Shown piece after piece: positions 35,547 through 45,849 of a stretch of 64,000 nt of DNA. A model generated the notes under the pieces. The model saw only the letters and a program-made list of their open reading frames with translations, did no database searches and was not told where the DNA came from. The stretch is from assembly GCF_019649055.1 (NCBI RefSeq), contig NW_026570255.1, positions 620,001 to 684,000 of the forward strand, read 5' to 3'. A program made the position numbers and the translations under genes. Source of the stretch: Paramacrobiotus metropolitanus. Its lineage: Eukaryota; Tardigrada; Eutardigrada; Parachela; Macrobiotidae. The stretch's first letter is position 1, and every line of letters starts with the position of its first letter.

Positions 35547-35749
35547 AGTGCTGGTTATTGTTACAGAGGAATCAGAGTACTACAACGGGGATGTGGAGTA
35601 CGTAACTGGATCAAAAACGCTGATCGAATTACAGTTAATAGATAATTAGATTATACAGTAATATTATCTGAAAACCCATTACGTTTCTTTTTCCAAACTA
35701 CAGTCCGCATCAGTTTTGCGTTGCCGGGCAGCCATAAAGCAGCGACGCT

Positions 35750-36300
35750 TTTCCGGGAAAATTCACCTTTCTAAGAGCAACAACAACCTTTCTACACCTT
35801 TCTATGTTTCTACTAGAATAAAGTACCGACTAAACCGTAGTTCACACGAAACGCTTATCAGCCAAGCATAGTAGAGGCCAAAAGTGACACAATGACATCC
35901 CACTGGATAAATATCAGCGCACTGTTATTTAATACACAAACTATTTTAAAAAACTATTTGCGAGTGAAACCGTTTCTGATTGCGTGCCCCCTTAACCCTA
36001 CCATTGGGCGGTAGTCGCCAAGTTAGGGACGAAATTTTTAATTTTGCTCGATCCCAGAACGTTTTGTTTTGCCTTTTCGTTAGCGCTGAACAGAAATATT
36101 TTGTCAGAAAACTGCACAAATTAAGTATCTGAACAAAAGATTATTTGTTTGAAAATTTCGAAAAATGGGTTGAATAGAATACTAAATAGATTATTATTCT
36201 TAATTAAGTAAACGTCGCCGCTTTTCAATGTTTTTGCATAATAGATTACCCATTATTGACTTACTTAACTGTAACGCCTGAATAAATGATACAGCAATTA
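35750..36300. other. Intergenic stretch, no gene seen
   Basis: Mixed-composition sequence between the inverted-duplication arm and the 36.3 kb block shared with 49.8 kb. No supported open frame. Confidence 0.3.
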
Positions 36301-36344
36301 ATTATTGTGAGTTTTAGCCATTTTCCTACAGCTGAGGCTACAGG

Positions 36345-36530
36345 TTTTTACAAGCAGTGCTGGAGTGGTTGTCTGACTTGGAATCTTACGCGTCAAACAC
36401 TTTCGTATTGGATGCAGGAAAATAATTTCAGGACTGGTTCCCCAATGAAAATTACACGAGCTAACATCAAAAACACGTTAACGTTAAGAATTATCCACTG
36501 GTAGTAATACAGAAATCTTCGTAAGCAAAG
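36345..36530 (+). repeat. Segment duplicated at 49,765-49,950
   Basis: Shared words in order: 'ggaatctta', 'acactttcgta', 'atttca-gactggttccc', 'tacacgag', 'acagaaatcttcgtaagcaa'. Both copies are on the plus strand, unlike the neighbouring inverted pair. Neither has a conserved open frame. Confidence 0.7.
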
Positions 36531-36539
36531 TATCATTAG

Positions 36540-36937
36540 TAAAGTGTAAAAGTGCATAAAGTACCGAACGAAATTTTAAAATGAATTTAAAAATTTTTAA
36601 AATTCATATTAAAATCGGAAAAAATTTTATGAATCGGTTATTTGTTCACTTTCTACTTTATGGCCATGCGTCTTTTACAGCAAGTTTCAAGAAAATCGGG
36701 TAATAACCACACTTTTCGGTACACAACAATGCATTTAAACTTTTCACCCATTTTAATGCGCCATATCTCGGCAATCGGATGTTGCGCGCACACACGGTTT
36801 TCAGAACAATGTATACAAATCATTTAGCTTAAGAATGATATAAAGTATTACAAAAGACTGATTCGGAGTGCGCGAAAGCGAAAGTTTTAGTGTATATATC
36901 CCATTTTTGACACCATGTACCGGGCCGTTTCCCTTAA
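36540..36937. mobile_element. TTAA palindromic element, right half
   Basis: Starts in the AT-rich centre ('aaattttaaaatgaatttaa'). It continues with 'cggtacacaacaatgcattt', 'aatcggatgttgcgcgc', 'gttttcagaacaatgtatac', 'gtgcgcgaaagcgaaag' and 'caccatgtaccgggccgttt', and ends at TTAA 36934-36937. The left arm is absent. Confidence 0.7.
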
Positions 36938-37073
36938 CATAGGTGACCACTGGAAGATTTCTATGTGATAAAAATGAAGGCAGCTAGCAATACGCAGAAA
37001 CAGTATTTGTACGAGAAGGTTTGCCAAAAGCGAAAGTCAGGGAATTGACGAGCTACCATTATATTTCCGTTAC

Positions 37074-37303
37074 CAGGATCCAAACATAAACTGTTCTCCA
37101 GTTGCCAACAACTGCGGAAGGAATTCCAGAAGCGGCCCCATGGTGCTAACCAATATCCCGCTCGTTGACACATCGACCATACAGGAGAGCACGCCAAGCT
37201 TGTTGCGAAGCGTGGAATTAATGAGCTGCAGCTCTGTATTTCCTGGTAGCAGGACGGAGCGAAGACCGCGAAAAAGCGGTCAGTGACATATCTCGACAGA
37301 ATG
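37074..37303 (-). pseudogene. Isolated exon 3 of the GPCR family, with lost splice acceptor
   Basis: Reads ILSRYVTDRFFAVFAPSCYQEIQ, the intracellular-loop-2 signature of the family (unit C: ILAGYAIDRFYAVFKPSRFQ). In another frame it ends NWRTVYVWIL directly before a GTAACG donor. The acceptor that should read AG before the first base reads AA, so splicing to an upstream exon would fail. No other exon of this copy was found nearby. Exon length is 230 nt, out of frame by the same remainder as in units A and C. Confidence 0.7.
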
Positions 37304-37351
37304 TTACAATGTAAAGCCATTAAACTGTAAACTCACTGAAACATTGAGAAA

Positions 37352-38028
37352 TTAAGGGATTTGGCCCGGTACATAGCATCACATTCGTGTACATCCACGG
37401 GAGCTTTCACTGTCGCGCGCTCTCAAACACTTTTTTGCATTGCTTTATGATATTTTATAACCAAAATATTTGTATTCGTAGGCGTGAAATCCGTTTACGC
37501 GCACAACATCCGGTTGGAAAGTTATGAGTAAATCGAAATTCCAAAACGTTTGAATATATTCAGGTGACCAAAAGTTCATTATAAAGCGATCTTCTTCAAA
37601 TTTTGCATTCAAACGCACATACACATGAAAATCGTTTTTACATGAACCAGAGTTGCAGCATTGTTCTCAATTACAATGAATCTGGAAATTTTTGAAATTT
37701 CTTTTAAATTTGAAAAAAAATTGTTCAATGTGAGAGCATGACCTTTATACTAATTTGCATTTACGTGCAAAATTTGAAGAAAATCGCTTTATGAGACTTT
37801 TGGTACACCTGAATGCATTTAAACTTTTTTGAAATTCTGATTCACTCAGAACTTTCCAACCGGATTTTGACCGCGTAAACGGATTTCACCAAAATCCTTT
37901 GGCTTCACAGTATCATGAAGCAATGCAAAAATGTGTTTGGGACCGGGAAACAGCGTAAGTTCCAGTGTACAGATCTGTATATACACGAACTTGGTGCCAA
38001 CTGCCATGTATACCGGGCCGAATTCTTC
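37352..38028. mobile_element. TTAA palindromic element, nearly full length
   Basis: Begins TTAAGGGATTTGGCCCGGTA at 37352. It runs through the usual left arm ('acatccggttggaaagttat', 'aagttcattata'), the centre near 37690-37730, and the inverted right arm ('ttatgagacttttggtacac', 'ccaaccggat', 'gggaccgggaaacagcg', 'cgaacttggtgcca'). It ends around 'accgggccgaattctt', where the terminal TTAA is lost. Confidence 0.75.
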
Positions 38029-38082
38029 AAGCAGAAACTATTTTATCCACAACTTCTGTTGCTCTTTAAAATCATTAGGCGG

Positions 38083-38596
38083 CAGCATCACCAACGGGAC
38101 TCACGGGACCATCGAGTCGTCCAACTACGACGGAAAGGGCAATAAATATCCGGCACGATGGAAGCTTGTTCATGTGCACTTACATCTACTGTAGTCAAGA
38201 TAGTTCGCAGCAAATCTTGAAAACATAAGAAACTTAAGACTTTTTTCACAAAGACGTAAGAGTGAGTCGAATCTCTGCATTCTTAATGAGGAACTAAACG
38301 AGCTGGTTTTGAGAAAAAAACCATTTTTTGGACCCGAAAAATGTGTGCCTTCTGTTTTTGCCGGTGTGGTATTAAAAAAAAAGTTGGACGCCGCCGACGA
38401 GAGCGCCGAGCTGTACGGCACGGCCAGCGAGGCCTGGATGGGCCTGACGCAGCCCACGCTGGGCGCCGTCGTGGGGGCGGTTGTGGGGGGCGTGGTCGTG
38501 GCCGTGGTGGTGGGCGTGTGCCTGCTGCGGCGCAACGCGGTGCGACGGCGCAAACGCCAGATGGAGCAGCGCCAGGGCGCCGACTGGAGCTCATAG
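38083..38596 (+). CDS. CUB-domain transmembrane protein, two recognisable exons (partial)
   Basis: The first exon (about 38083-38151, after a TTAG acceptor) encodes GGSITNGTHGTIESSNYDG then KYPARWKLV, the opening strands of a CUB domain. The last exon (about 38375-38596) encodes DESAELYGTASEAWMG, a Gly/Val-rich membrane helix (AVVGAVVGGVVVAVVVGVCLL), a basic stop-transfer stretch (RRNAVRRRKRQ) and a short tail ending GADWSS. This looks like a type I membrane protein with an extracellular CUB domain, but the exons between and upstream are not all visible. The gene may be a fragment, with the element at 37.35-38.03 kb lying directly upstream. The joining intron is not firmly set. Confidence 0.5.
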
Positions 38597-38599
38597 AAC

Positions 38600-39180
38600 C
38601 ATCCCGGATGGCCTGTCTGCCTTTTTCATGACTTGTTGCAGTCAAACATGACGCGCTGTGTTCCTTTGGTTTTCCGGTGCAATACGTAGAGATAGCGAGT
38701 GAAAAATTATTATCGGTTTATCGCTACTACGGTTTACTGAGGAAAACTGAATAAGTCGCCTGTGTAGGTCGATGTATGTATTTGGGCATAGGTCGACTGC
38801 GGTTCTGAACGCCCATCAAATACCAAACGAATGAAAAGTTTCCAGGCCAACGTTTTACTTGACTGTATATCTGTAGTAGTAGCGACGAAACCTCTCTCCG
38901 AGTACTCCACAATGGCTACCAATTAATAGCTCCCCAGTTTCATTCAATTTAATCCTGTTTAACACCTCAGAAACCGTTATGAACGAAACGAACCAATTAA
39001 ATCTATACTACAGTACAGTACAGTACAGTAGACAGGCCAAGTACAGTAGTAGGCCAAGCGTCGTCGTAAAGCCGCGCTATTTTTCATTATCTCAAAATCA
39101 AGTATTCAGTTTAAAAAATGTTAGCAAACTGCGGCAATTTGTGAAACTGATAATATTTTCCACCGAGCAAATGTCAATGA
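38600..39180. other. Intergenic stretch with a short TACAG microsatellite
   Basis: Downstream of the TM exon. A 5-bp tandem repeat (acagt) lies at about 39006-39031. No supported gene. Confidence 0.4.
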
Positions 39181-39224
39181 TAAAACGCAAGGGGTGTACA
39201 GCAGTGGACAGCACCTCCACATAC

Positions 39225-39760
39225 TCCTTCGTTTCTGTGCGCCATGACAGGTTGTCCGCTGTACACGCCCATGTATATTCTGGCTGTGTTGTTCCTGGTT
39301 GCATATATGCTGGCACACAAAGTTCGGTTGTAATTACGCATTATATTGCTCTTATTAGCCGGTTGTTTGCAACGAGCTGCGCTTCCGCAATACTGCAATT
39401 AAACGCGGAGGATCGATCGGCGCGCGGTATACGAGGATCAGACAACAGACATATTTACGACGCATACACTATCATACTGTCTCATTCTGCAGTAATTGCA
39501 CCTGGTTGAATCATTGAGCGGACTTATTGATTATCTGAAGAATTTGATGCACTTGATTAAATATAATATTATTGCTAGCGCTTCCGTATATTTAACGCTC
39601 TCTTAGCCATCTATTTCTCAGCGCCAGCGGATGGACAACTGGTGGTTAGTAGTACAAATGTGGATTTACTGCAGGCTAATTGCAGGATTAACAGCTGCTA
39701 ACCCTCTTCTCGTATTAACTGAGAAAATTGATATAATATTATGGCATGCAAAATCATTTA
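39225..39760 (+). repeat. Unit C copy of the GPCR-upstream duplication block
   Basis: Shares 'gcgccatgacaggttg', 'gtacacgcccatgta', 'gctgtgttgttcctggttg', 'gcaggattaacagct' and the order of intervening words with 13,740-14,280 and 25,535-26,010. It is followed, as in unit A, by a GPCR exon 1 after about 0.6 kb. Confidence 0.65.
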
Positions 39761-40111
39761 CTTGAACGCAGAGCCTGATATTGGCGCTGCTCCGCATAAC
39801 AGGATCTGTACAACGCCGTTGCCGACTTATTAGTCGTCGAAAAACCTTTAGAAGTGTACAAGCCTGTCACGTAATTACGCACGTGAAGGTACAGACAAAC
39901 AGAACGTATTTAAAGCGAGGTTTGCGCTGTGAATGGTAGCCACTACACTACGTCTACCCTTATGACAAATTTATTCTCATTACGAGTATCTAAGATAGTT
40001 TTTAAGTAGAAAAAGCAGTGATTTATAATTTATTTCGATTATTCATAATTCCGACGATGTTTGGCATGTATCCAGGCTGACCATGCACAGTGCGGCGTGG
40101 CGCGCCGCAGC

Positions 40112-40140
40112 ACAAAGTCTCGCGTTACGCGTGACTTTGT
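40112..40140. repeat. 29-bp near-perfect palindrome
   Basis: 'acaaagtctcgcg' and its reverse complement flank a 3-base centre (tta), with one mismatch pair. Both strands therefore translate to the same peptide (TKSRVTRDFV). It lies upstream of the unit C receptor start and could be a dimeric protein-binding site or the scar of an insertion. Confidence 0.7.
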
Positions 40141-42013
40141 ATTTGTCAATGGTCGCTGTGTACAGATCGATGCGATTGAAATTACGGAACAAGCTTGTAC
40201 ACCGGTTAGTTGTGTCTTATTAGGTATCTGTATTCTCATCTATCATCTCAGACCATCCACGAATCAATTGCTTTTGAAAATCAAAGATTGCGGAAGGTTA
40301 CCACGCGCGGGTTGTTTTCTTCTATCAGATGTGCAATTATTCCCGATTAAATGGCGAACGTAACGGACGCTTGTGGGAATCCAGTGCAGAATGTCAGTGT
40401 TGCGCTCTGGCGCTTACTAATGTGCCACGAATCTATGGACTATCTGACAACCGTCACCTTTCTTCCGCTTTTCGTCATGGGAATATTAGGCAATGGCATT
40501 GCGATAGGCATGCACTCCAGGAGGCTGCGTAAGATTTGCGTCAATATTGCACAGTGGTTCTTGGTCGGACGCCGAATAACTGCAGATGGGCCGGATAGTT
40601 TTCTGACGGTTTATCTGTCCATTCGCTGGCTGTATTTGTAAGTTTCGCTCAGCTTCCATCGTTACCATCCAACAATGCCATAAAAAAACTTTCCTCTGTG
40701 CAGAGTGAACCGGTTTTTGCTGATGCTGACGTCAGACCGGCTGGCACCAGTGTGCAACTGTCTGCATGCCGACCATCCATTAAAGCTGCATGGTGCCATT
40801 CTGATCTTTTTTGACACCGTCCTTCTGCAGTTAAGCCAGGGGTATGCATATCGTGCGGCTTAGTTTCTCGGTAGCAAAGCCGAATGATTTAACAGAGCAA
40901 CAGAAAGTAGTGGATAAAGTAGTTTATGATTAATTTCTAAGTGTTGCAGTGAGCTGACAGTTAAATGGCTGCACATTGCAGCATTCTGGCGGGTTATGCC
41001 ATTGACCGCTTTTATGCGGTCTTCAAACCTTCCCGCTTCCAGGAGGTGCATAATTCCAGCTCATGGATTCCATGCTTCGCATCGCGTCGGTGTGCCACCG
41101 AGCGTGATACTGGTTGAGCGATATCGAGCCTCCGCTTCTGGAATTTCCTCCACAGCTGTTGCCAACTGGAGGACCGTTAACGCTTGGATCCTGGTAAGCG
41201 ATAATATGACGTAATGATAGCACGTCAATTTCCTGACTTTCGCTATCAGACAAACTGTTTATTCACACTGCTGGCTGACCGGCAGTTTCGTTATTCGGCA
41301 CAAATAAGCCGCACAATCGATGTCCTGCTTGGTGCAGGAACCACCTCGCATGTGCGGTGGCAACCAATACTTTATCCATTTGCTCTTACCTCTTGCGTAC
41401 ACAGTTCTCAGCACAGTTAAACGCAATCAATACACACAGAAACGACTTACAACATACAGATAAAGCAAATTTGAATGTTCGGTCACTTCGGCGGAGCCGC
41501 ACATGTAGAGTAGTGATAGACAAAGGTTTGACATAGTTTGGTGTCTCGCGTAGCGTGGCTTAAGTTTTTCGTCACTGGTTTTTTTAAGCGTAAATAGCCA
41601 AAGAACGGTTCAAACAATTAAAAAATTCTCAAGTACATTGAAAAGACTACTTTACGCTATGCGTAACATGCTACATCCAAGAAACCGGAAGAAAATTTAT
41701 TCCAGACCAAAACAGTCCAAACCTGGCCATTCGAAGGTATGCCGACCCGTCACTTAATCTGCTCTAAGTTGCCACTTGCAGATCCTGAAGAGTAATTCTT
41801 TGGTATATGTACGAAAGAAAAGGTAAGATGCTAGGTGATCAGCAGGTTGTCATCAAGAAACCCGCCCGTTAGCGGATAAATGTTGGTAACGATAGTCGAA
41901 GTCCCTGAAAAAGAAGAGAAATGTATCCCACACACTGGTGTACAACGTACACCAGTACACCAGAACGTACAAGCCTGTCCCGTAATTTCCTACATAAGGG
42001 ATCAGCTAGCTAG

Positions 42014-42156
42014 AGCTTAGGACTAAAAAGACGGATAACCCCACCTACAGCATTCCGAACGCATGCGGCGCAGGGCACGGTTGTCGTACAAGTGCACTTG
42101 CCACATGCGTGCGGATATCTGGGTATGGGGTTTATGCGTCTTTTTAGTCCTGAGCT
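42014..42156. mobile_element. 143-bp MITE with 30-bp inverted ends
   Basis: The left end 'aggactaaaaagacggataa' and the reverse of the right end 'aggactaaaaagacgcataa' are nearly identical, and the match continues through 'cccca'. It sits in the last intron of the unit C receptor gene. Non-coding. Confidence 0.8.
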
Positions 42157-42175
42157 GTATTTCTTACATAAAGAG

Positions 42176-43151
42176 GGTCGGCCTACTTTACCTTTGCCGC
42201 CCCTTTGCCTTTTCACTTTGCCTTTATCAAGTTTACCTTTACCTTTGCCTTTGCCGCCGTGAATACCTTTACCGTTACAATTTACCGTTGAAGAAAGCCG
42301 TTCAAAAAACCTTTACCGTTAATTAACCGTTTAAATATAAATTGCCGTCGACACTTTGCCGTTTCTACAGTTTCTTGCTTATGAATTTTGAAATTATTTT
42401 GAGACCATTAATAACTGTGTGTGGCTTTTGCGACCACCTCGCACCACCGTTTGGCTATGGTCACCAACTTTTTCTGTAGTTTATATACTAAATTCAGTAC
42501 AATTGTTTAGATGGTTGTACATACAGATCTACGTATATGGTCTGCCATGCAGGCACATAAAAGCGTGACGATTAAGTCGCCACGAACAGCTGTTTTGAGC
42601 GGAAGATTACAATGAGCGTTGATCAAGACCTGCGGAAACAATACCGTTAACATTTCCCGTTACCGTCAGCAGTTTTAAGATGAGCCAGACCGATGATAAG
42701 AATGATGATGATGGAGCAGAAACTGATAAAATCAAAAATGTGTGAGAAAAACCGGTGCGAATAGCCAAAATCGGTGTTCACAGGCAGTGGCATAGTCAAA
42801 AATAGAATTGAAATTCGTGATAGGAGGTGTCTGGAAGTGGTGAGCAAAGCCAAACAGTGGTTCGGTGGTGCGAGGTGGTTGAAAAAGTTAGTGTAAACAT
42901 AATTAATGATGGTCACAAATAATTTCAAGATACTGTACATAAGCAAGAAATTGCAGGAACGGCAAAGTGTCGACGGTATTTACTTTTAAACGGTTAATCA
43001 ACGGTAAAGGTTTTTCAACGGAGTTTTTCAACGGTAAATTGGGACGGTAAAGATATTCACGGCCGCAAAGGCAAAGGTAAAGGTAATCTTGAGTAAGGTA
43101 AAGTGGAAAGGCAAAGGCAAAGGGGTGGCAAAGGTAAAGTAGGCCGACCCC
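42176..43151. mobile_element. Foldback element with about 300-bp inverted arms
   Basis: The left arm, 42176 to about 42465, is repeated inverted from about 42830 to 43151. Matching words (one strand) are 'gtcggcctactttacctttg', 'ttaccgttgaa', 'gtcgacactttgccgtt', 'tttcttgctta' and 'gcaccaccgtttggct'. Within each arm there are pyrimidine-rich subrepeats (ctttgcctttacctttgcc). The loop of about 360 bp has no recognisable coding region. No TSD resolved. Confidence 0.85.
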
Positions 43152-43894
43152 ATAAAGAGCAGATGACAAGGTTGCACTGCACAGGCACAATCAGCGATCA
43201 TTTAGATGATAACTAGTCATAGTTCGTAAAGGGTATACAAATATTAAGTTTATCATTTGTTTGCTAGCCGTAATACCTCGATGGTCGGCCAGCAAGGTGA
43301 GCGATCTGTCAGCGATGGCAACTGACTAGTACGAGATAATTATTATAAGCAATCACCCTGCGTATTTCCACACCGTGGGCTGGCTTGCAGATTGGTCACC
43401 ATCTGGGTAGTGCCGCCATCATAACGACCTGCTGCATCCTTACCGTCATCTACCTGTGGAAGTGCACATGCACATCGCGACGCCATCGTACAGCCCGCCA
43501 CCCTGCCGTCCCGCAGCCGCCCCGTCCCACCGTCGTCGTGTCCGCTACAGCCGCTTTGCTCATCACTACCGTGCTGTACTGGATCGGCAACGGGCCGGAA
43601 TTTTTCTGGCACTACCTGTATATCGGGAGTAGTCAGCCGGCGTGCTGGTTCGCGCTGCCTGTCGCCTATATATGGGAACTCCAGCCTAAGACTGACGTGT
43701 TTCGTCATGGTGATGCGGCGTTGTCTTTTGCAATCTATGGCGGCGTCACAATCTGGCGATTGGTATGTGGCTCCAGCGAACCGGTGCATTTGCATTGCGA
43801 AAGGCGCAACGTGGCACGCGTCAAGACATCCAGCGGACGACGAGCACGAACCAGGGAAGCCGTTACGTTTTCTGCCGTGTCACAGCTCTAGCAG

Positions 43895-45230
43895 TTCCCT
43901 AGAGACGATGACAAAAGATATCAGTATGGAAGTTGCGGGCCCGCGCCACGGTAGAATCAGCTTTTACGTAAATGAAATTGCAGAATGTTAATGTTTGCAT
44001 ACATAGAAGTATTCTTCTTTATGTTACATATTCTTCTTTATGTTACGGCACGCGTGTCAGACGCGCCGCCTTTTAATATCTTATGAAAGCGTTCGATATG
44101 AGCGTGGCTTTAGTTATAAGTACGTGAGCACTTTACTAATGATATTAATTTTTACTTACGAAAACCTTCTGTATTACTACCGGCAGCTAATTTTTAACGT
44201 AATTTTTATTTTCATGTTTGCCCGTGTAATTTATATAAATTCGGGAACCAGTCTTGGAAATCTTGGAATTATTTTCTTGTATTCAGTACGACCGCCCAAA
44301 ATGTCCGGACGTTTAGGACGGTTACAGATGCGTAAGATTCCGTGTCTCACAATCACTCCTGCACCGTCTTTAAAATACCTGCAGTAATGTGCCCAAAATT
44401 CATAATAATTAACTGGTGCATTATCCATCCACATTTGTTTGGTGGGTTTGTTTACTCAGCTTAACATCTACCACAATAAGTTGAAAACCTGCATCAGGTT
44501 GCAGACTAACGTACAAGAGCAGCTGCCACAGTGAAGGACAGCTACTCACAAAACTTCTTCGTAGATGTGCGGGTCAAGTAAAACACGTGCATACCGTGTT
44601 TACCTTTGCCATAACCCGTATTCTGACTATGTACATCAAGCAGACGTGGAAAATGCAGAATCTTATTAACTCTCAGTCACATTCACAATAACAGGAAAGT
44701 TAAAAGCAAGTAGCCGGTCTCAAATGACTAAGACCGATGCCCGTTTACAAGGAGCACTAGAACAGGCGAATTACAGATTAGAGTAAATGAACAACCGCAG
44801 TGACGTAGGAGAAGGCGTACAGTAATTATAGGTAAACAGATGTACGTACGGATGTGTGTAGCTCCCACACGTCAACAGCATGTGAACATGAAAAGCAAGA
44901 AATCACAAGTTAATAGTCAACAAGATGAATTAATACACTTATTCTTGCACGAAAACGTTGGAGGGCCAAATTTCTGCCCGGAGAATTTTATCAGTATCAT
45001 CCTTGAATATTCCAGTCTGAGTTGCAGTTCTGTTGATAATAATTATTGTTAATCATACATCATGTTCGCAGCAAAAACGATCAAGGTGGGGTCGATTAAA
45101 GTGAATTTCCACGGTACGTAGATCTGTGGCCATAGTACAGCAATCAGTAAAAAAATCATTTTTCTATCTGCCTGTGAGGAGAGAAGCGGCTTACGTGGAG
45201 CGGCAGTTTTTCAGCGATTTTTATTAATTA
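43895..45230. other. Intergenic stretch downstream of unit C, no gene seen
   Basis: 43990-44200 is a diverged relative of 32255-32340 plus 34340-34400 ('cttatgaaagcgttcgatat' against 'cttatgggagaattcgagat'; 'ttacttacgaaaacctt' and 'accggcagc'). The remainder has only unsupported short open frames. Confidence 0.4.
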
Positions 45231-45236
45231 GTACTT

Positions 45237-45312
45237 TTCTCCGTGGTGCAGTGGTACTTATGCCACCGCGGATCTTTCGTCGTAGCCGGGTTTCGATACC
45301 ATTTCGTTTTCC
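45237..45312 (+). repeat. tRNA-like head of a SINE-type repeat
   Basis: Contains a box A-like word (tggtgcagtgg) and a degraded box B (ggtttcgatacc, one extra base) about 40 bp later, with 'gcggatct' and 'gtagccg' between them in the same order as in the better copy at 46749-46820. The cloverleaf does not close, so this is a tRNA-derived repeat rather than a gene. Confidence 0.45.
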
Positions 45313-45349
45313 TGCTGTTGCATATACGATCAACCAGATTTTCAATGAG

Positions 45350-45845
45350 AGGAGCACCGCGATATTTCGTCGCGGAACATTTAGTCGGCAGGATACTATG
45401 CCTCGAGACATTTCGTCGCGGAGTCGTTTCGATGTCGAGATACTTCGTCTCGAGGCGATTGGAGAAAAGAAGTACTGTAAATCTATTAAACTGTTTGTGC
45501 GATACAGATAGGTGACATGTAAAACACCAAGAAAAAGAAATAAAGCTAAAACCCTAGAAAAAGTCATCAGAACCTTGAAAAACTTAAGAAAACTTCAGTA
45601 AGCTTAGAGAAACAAAAACAAAAAAACAGGAACAGATAAGAAAATCTGAAAAACGTGTGAACACTAGCCGTAGCGACTTCGTTTGCGGTGAAATCGACCG
45701 CCACCATACGTCTTGCGTCAAAACGTCACAAAGGTGAAATGTCTCAAAGCAACATGTCCCAAATCAAAATGTCCAAGCGCCCATTTTTTCCGCGGCAAAA
45801 AGGTGCACGTGGAATTTGAGTGCGACAAAATGTCACACAAGCGCA
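45350..45845. repeat. Inverted clusters of a 'cgacgaaatgtc' motif
   Basis: At 45360-45465, 'atttcgtcgcgga' and relatives occur about four times. At 45670-45840 the reverse-oriented motif (aaatgtc with cgac, tcaa or caaa before it) occurs at least five times. Two arms with opposite motif orientation around an A-rich middle suggest a non-autonomous element with subterminal repeats. Ends not defined. Confidence 0.5.
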
Positions 45846-45849
45846 CCCA

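Larger units (their letters stand above)
34370..35745 (-). repeat. Inverted segmental duplication, left arm (partner 48,005-49,365)
   Basis: Reading this arm on the minus strand reproduces 48,005-49,365 on the plus strand: 'ggctgcccggcaacgca', the complete peptide gene, 'cgaaaagccaatcttgtttg', 'ttgtaccacaaaacctta', the TM-exon remnant and 'gccatgctgccggctaatta'. The arms differ by substitutions and indels of up to about 100 bp, so this is an old event. The copies lie 12.3 kb apart in opposite orientation. Confidence 0.85.
40351..43891 (+). pseudogene. Unit C rhodopsin-like GPCR gene, best preserved copy, one frame conflict in exon 3
   Basis: Exon 1 (40351-40637) starts MANVTDACG, has an N-glycosylation site, and TM1 with the family Gly-Asn (FVMGILGNGIAIG). 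Exon 2 (40704-40841, 138 nt, same length as unit A) encodes LVNRFLLMLTSDRLAP and ILIFFDTVLLQL. Exon 3 (40982-41193) encodes AIDRFYAVFKPSRFQ, a DRF version of the DRY motif, then goes out of frame before NWRTVNAWIL at its donor. Exon 4 (43390-43891) encodes TM5 (AAIITTCCILTVIYLW), TM6 (SATAALLITTVLYWIGNG), TM7-like sequence and a tail with HCERRNVARVKTSSGRR. Exons 1, 2 and 4 look intact, so the copy could be recently dead, or the exon 3 conflict may hide an unrecognised short intron. The large last intron hosts two transposons. Confidence 0.65.

Noticed and set aside
38170-38645. Minus-strand Pro/Arg-rich frames of 120-127 codons
   Set aside because: They are reverse shadows of the GC-rich TM exon at 38380-38596 on the plus strand.
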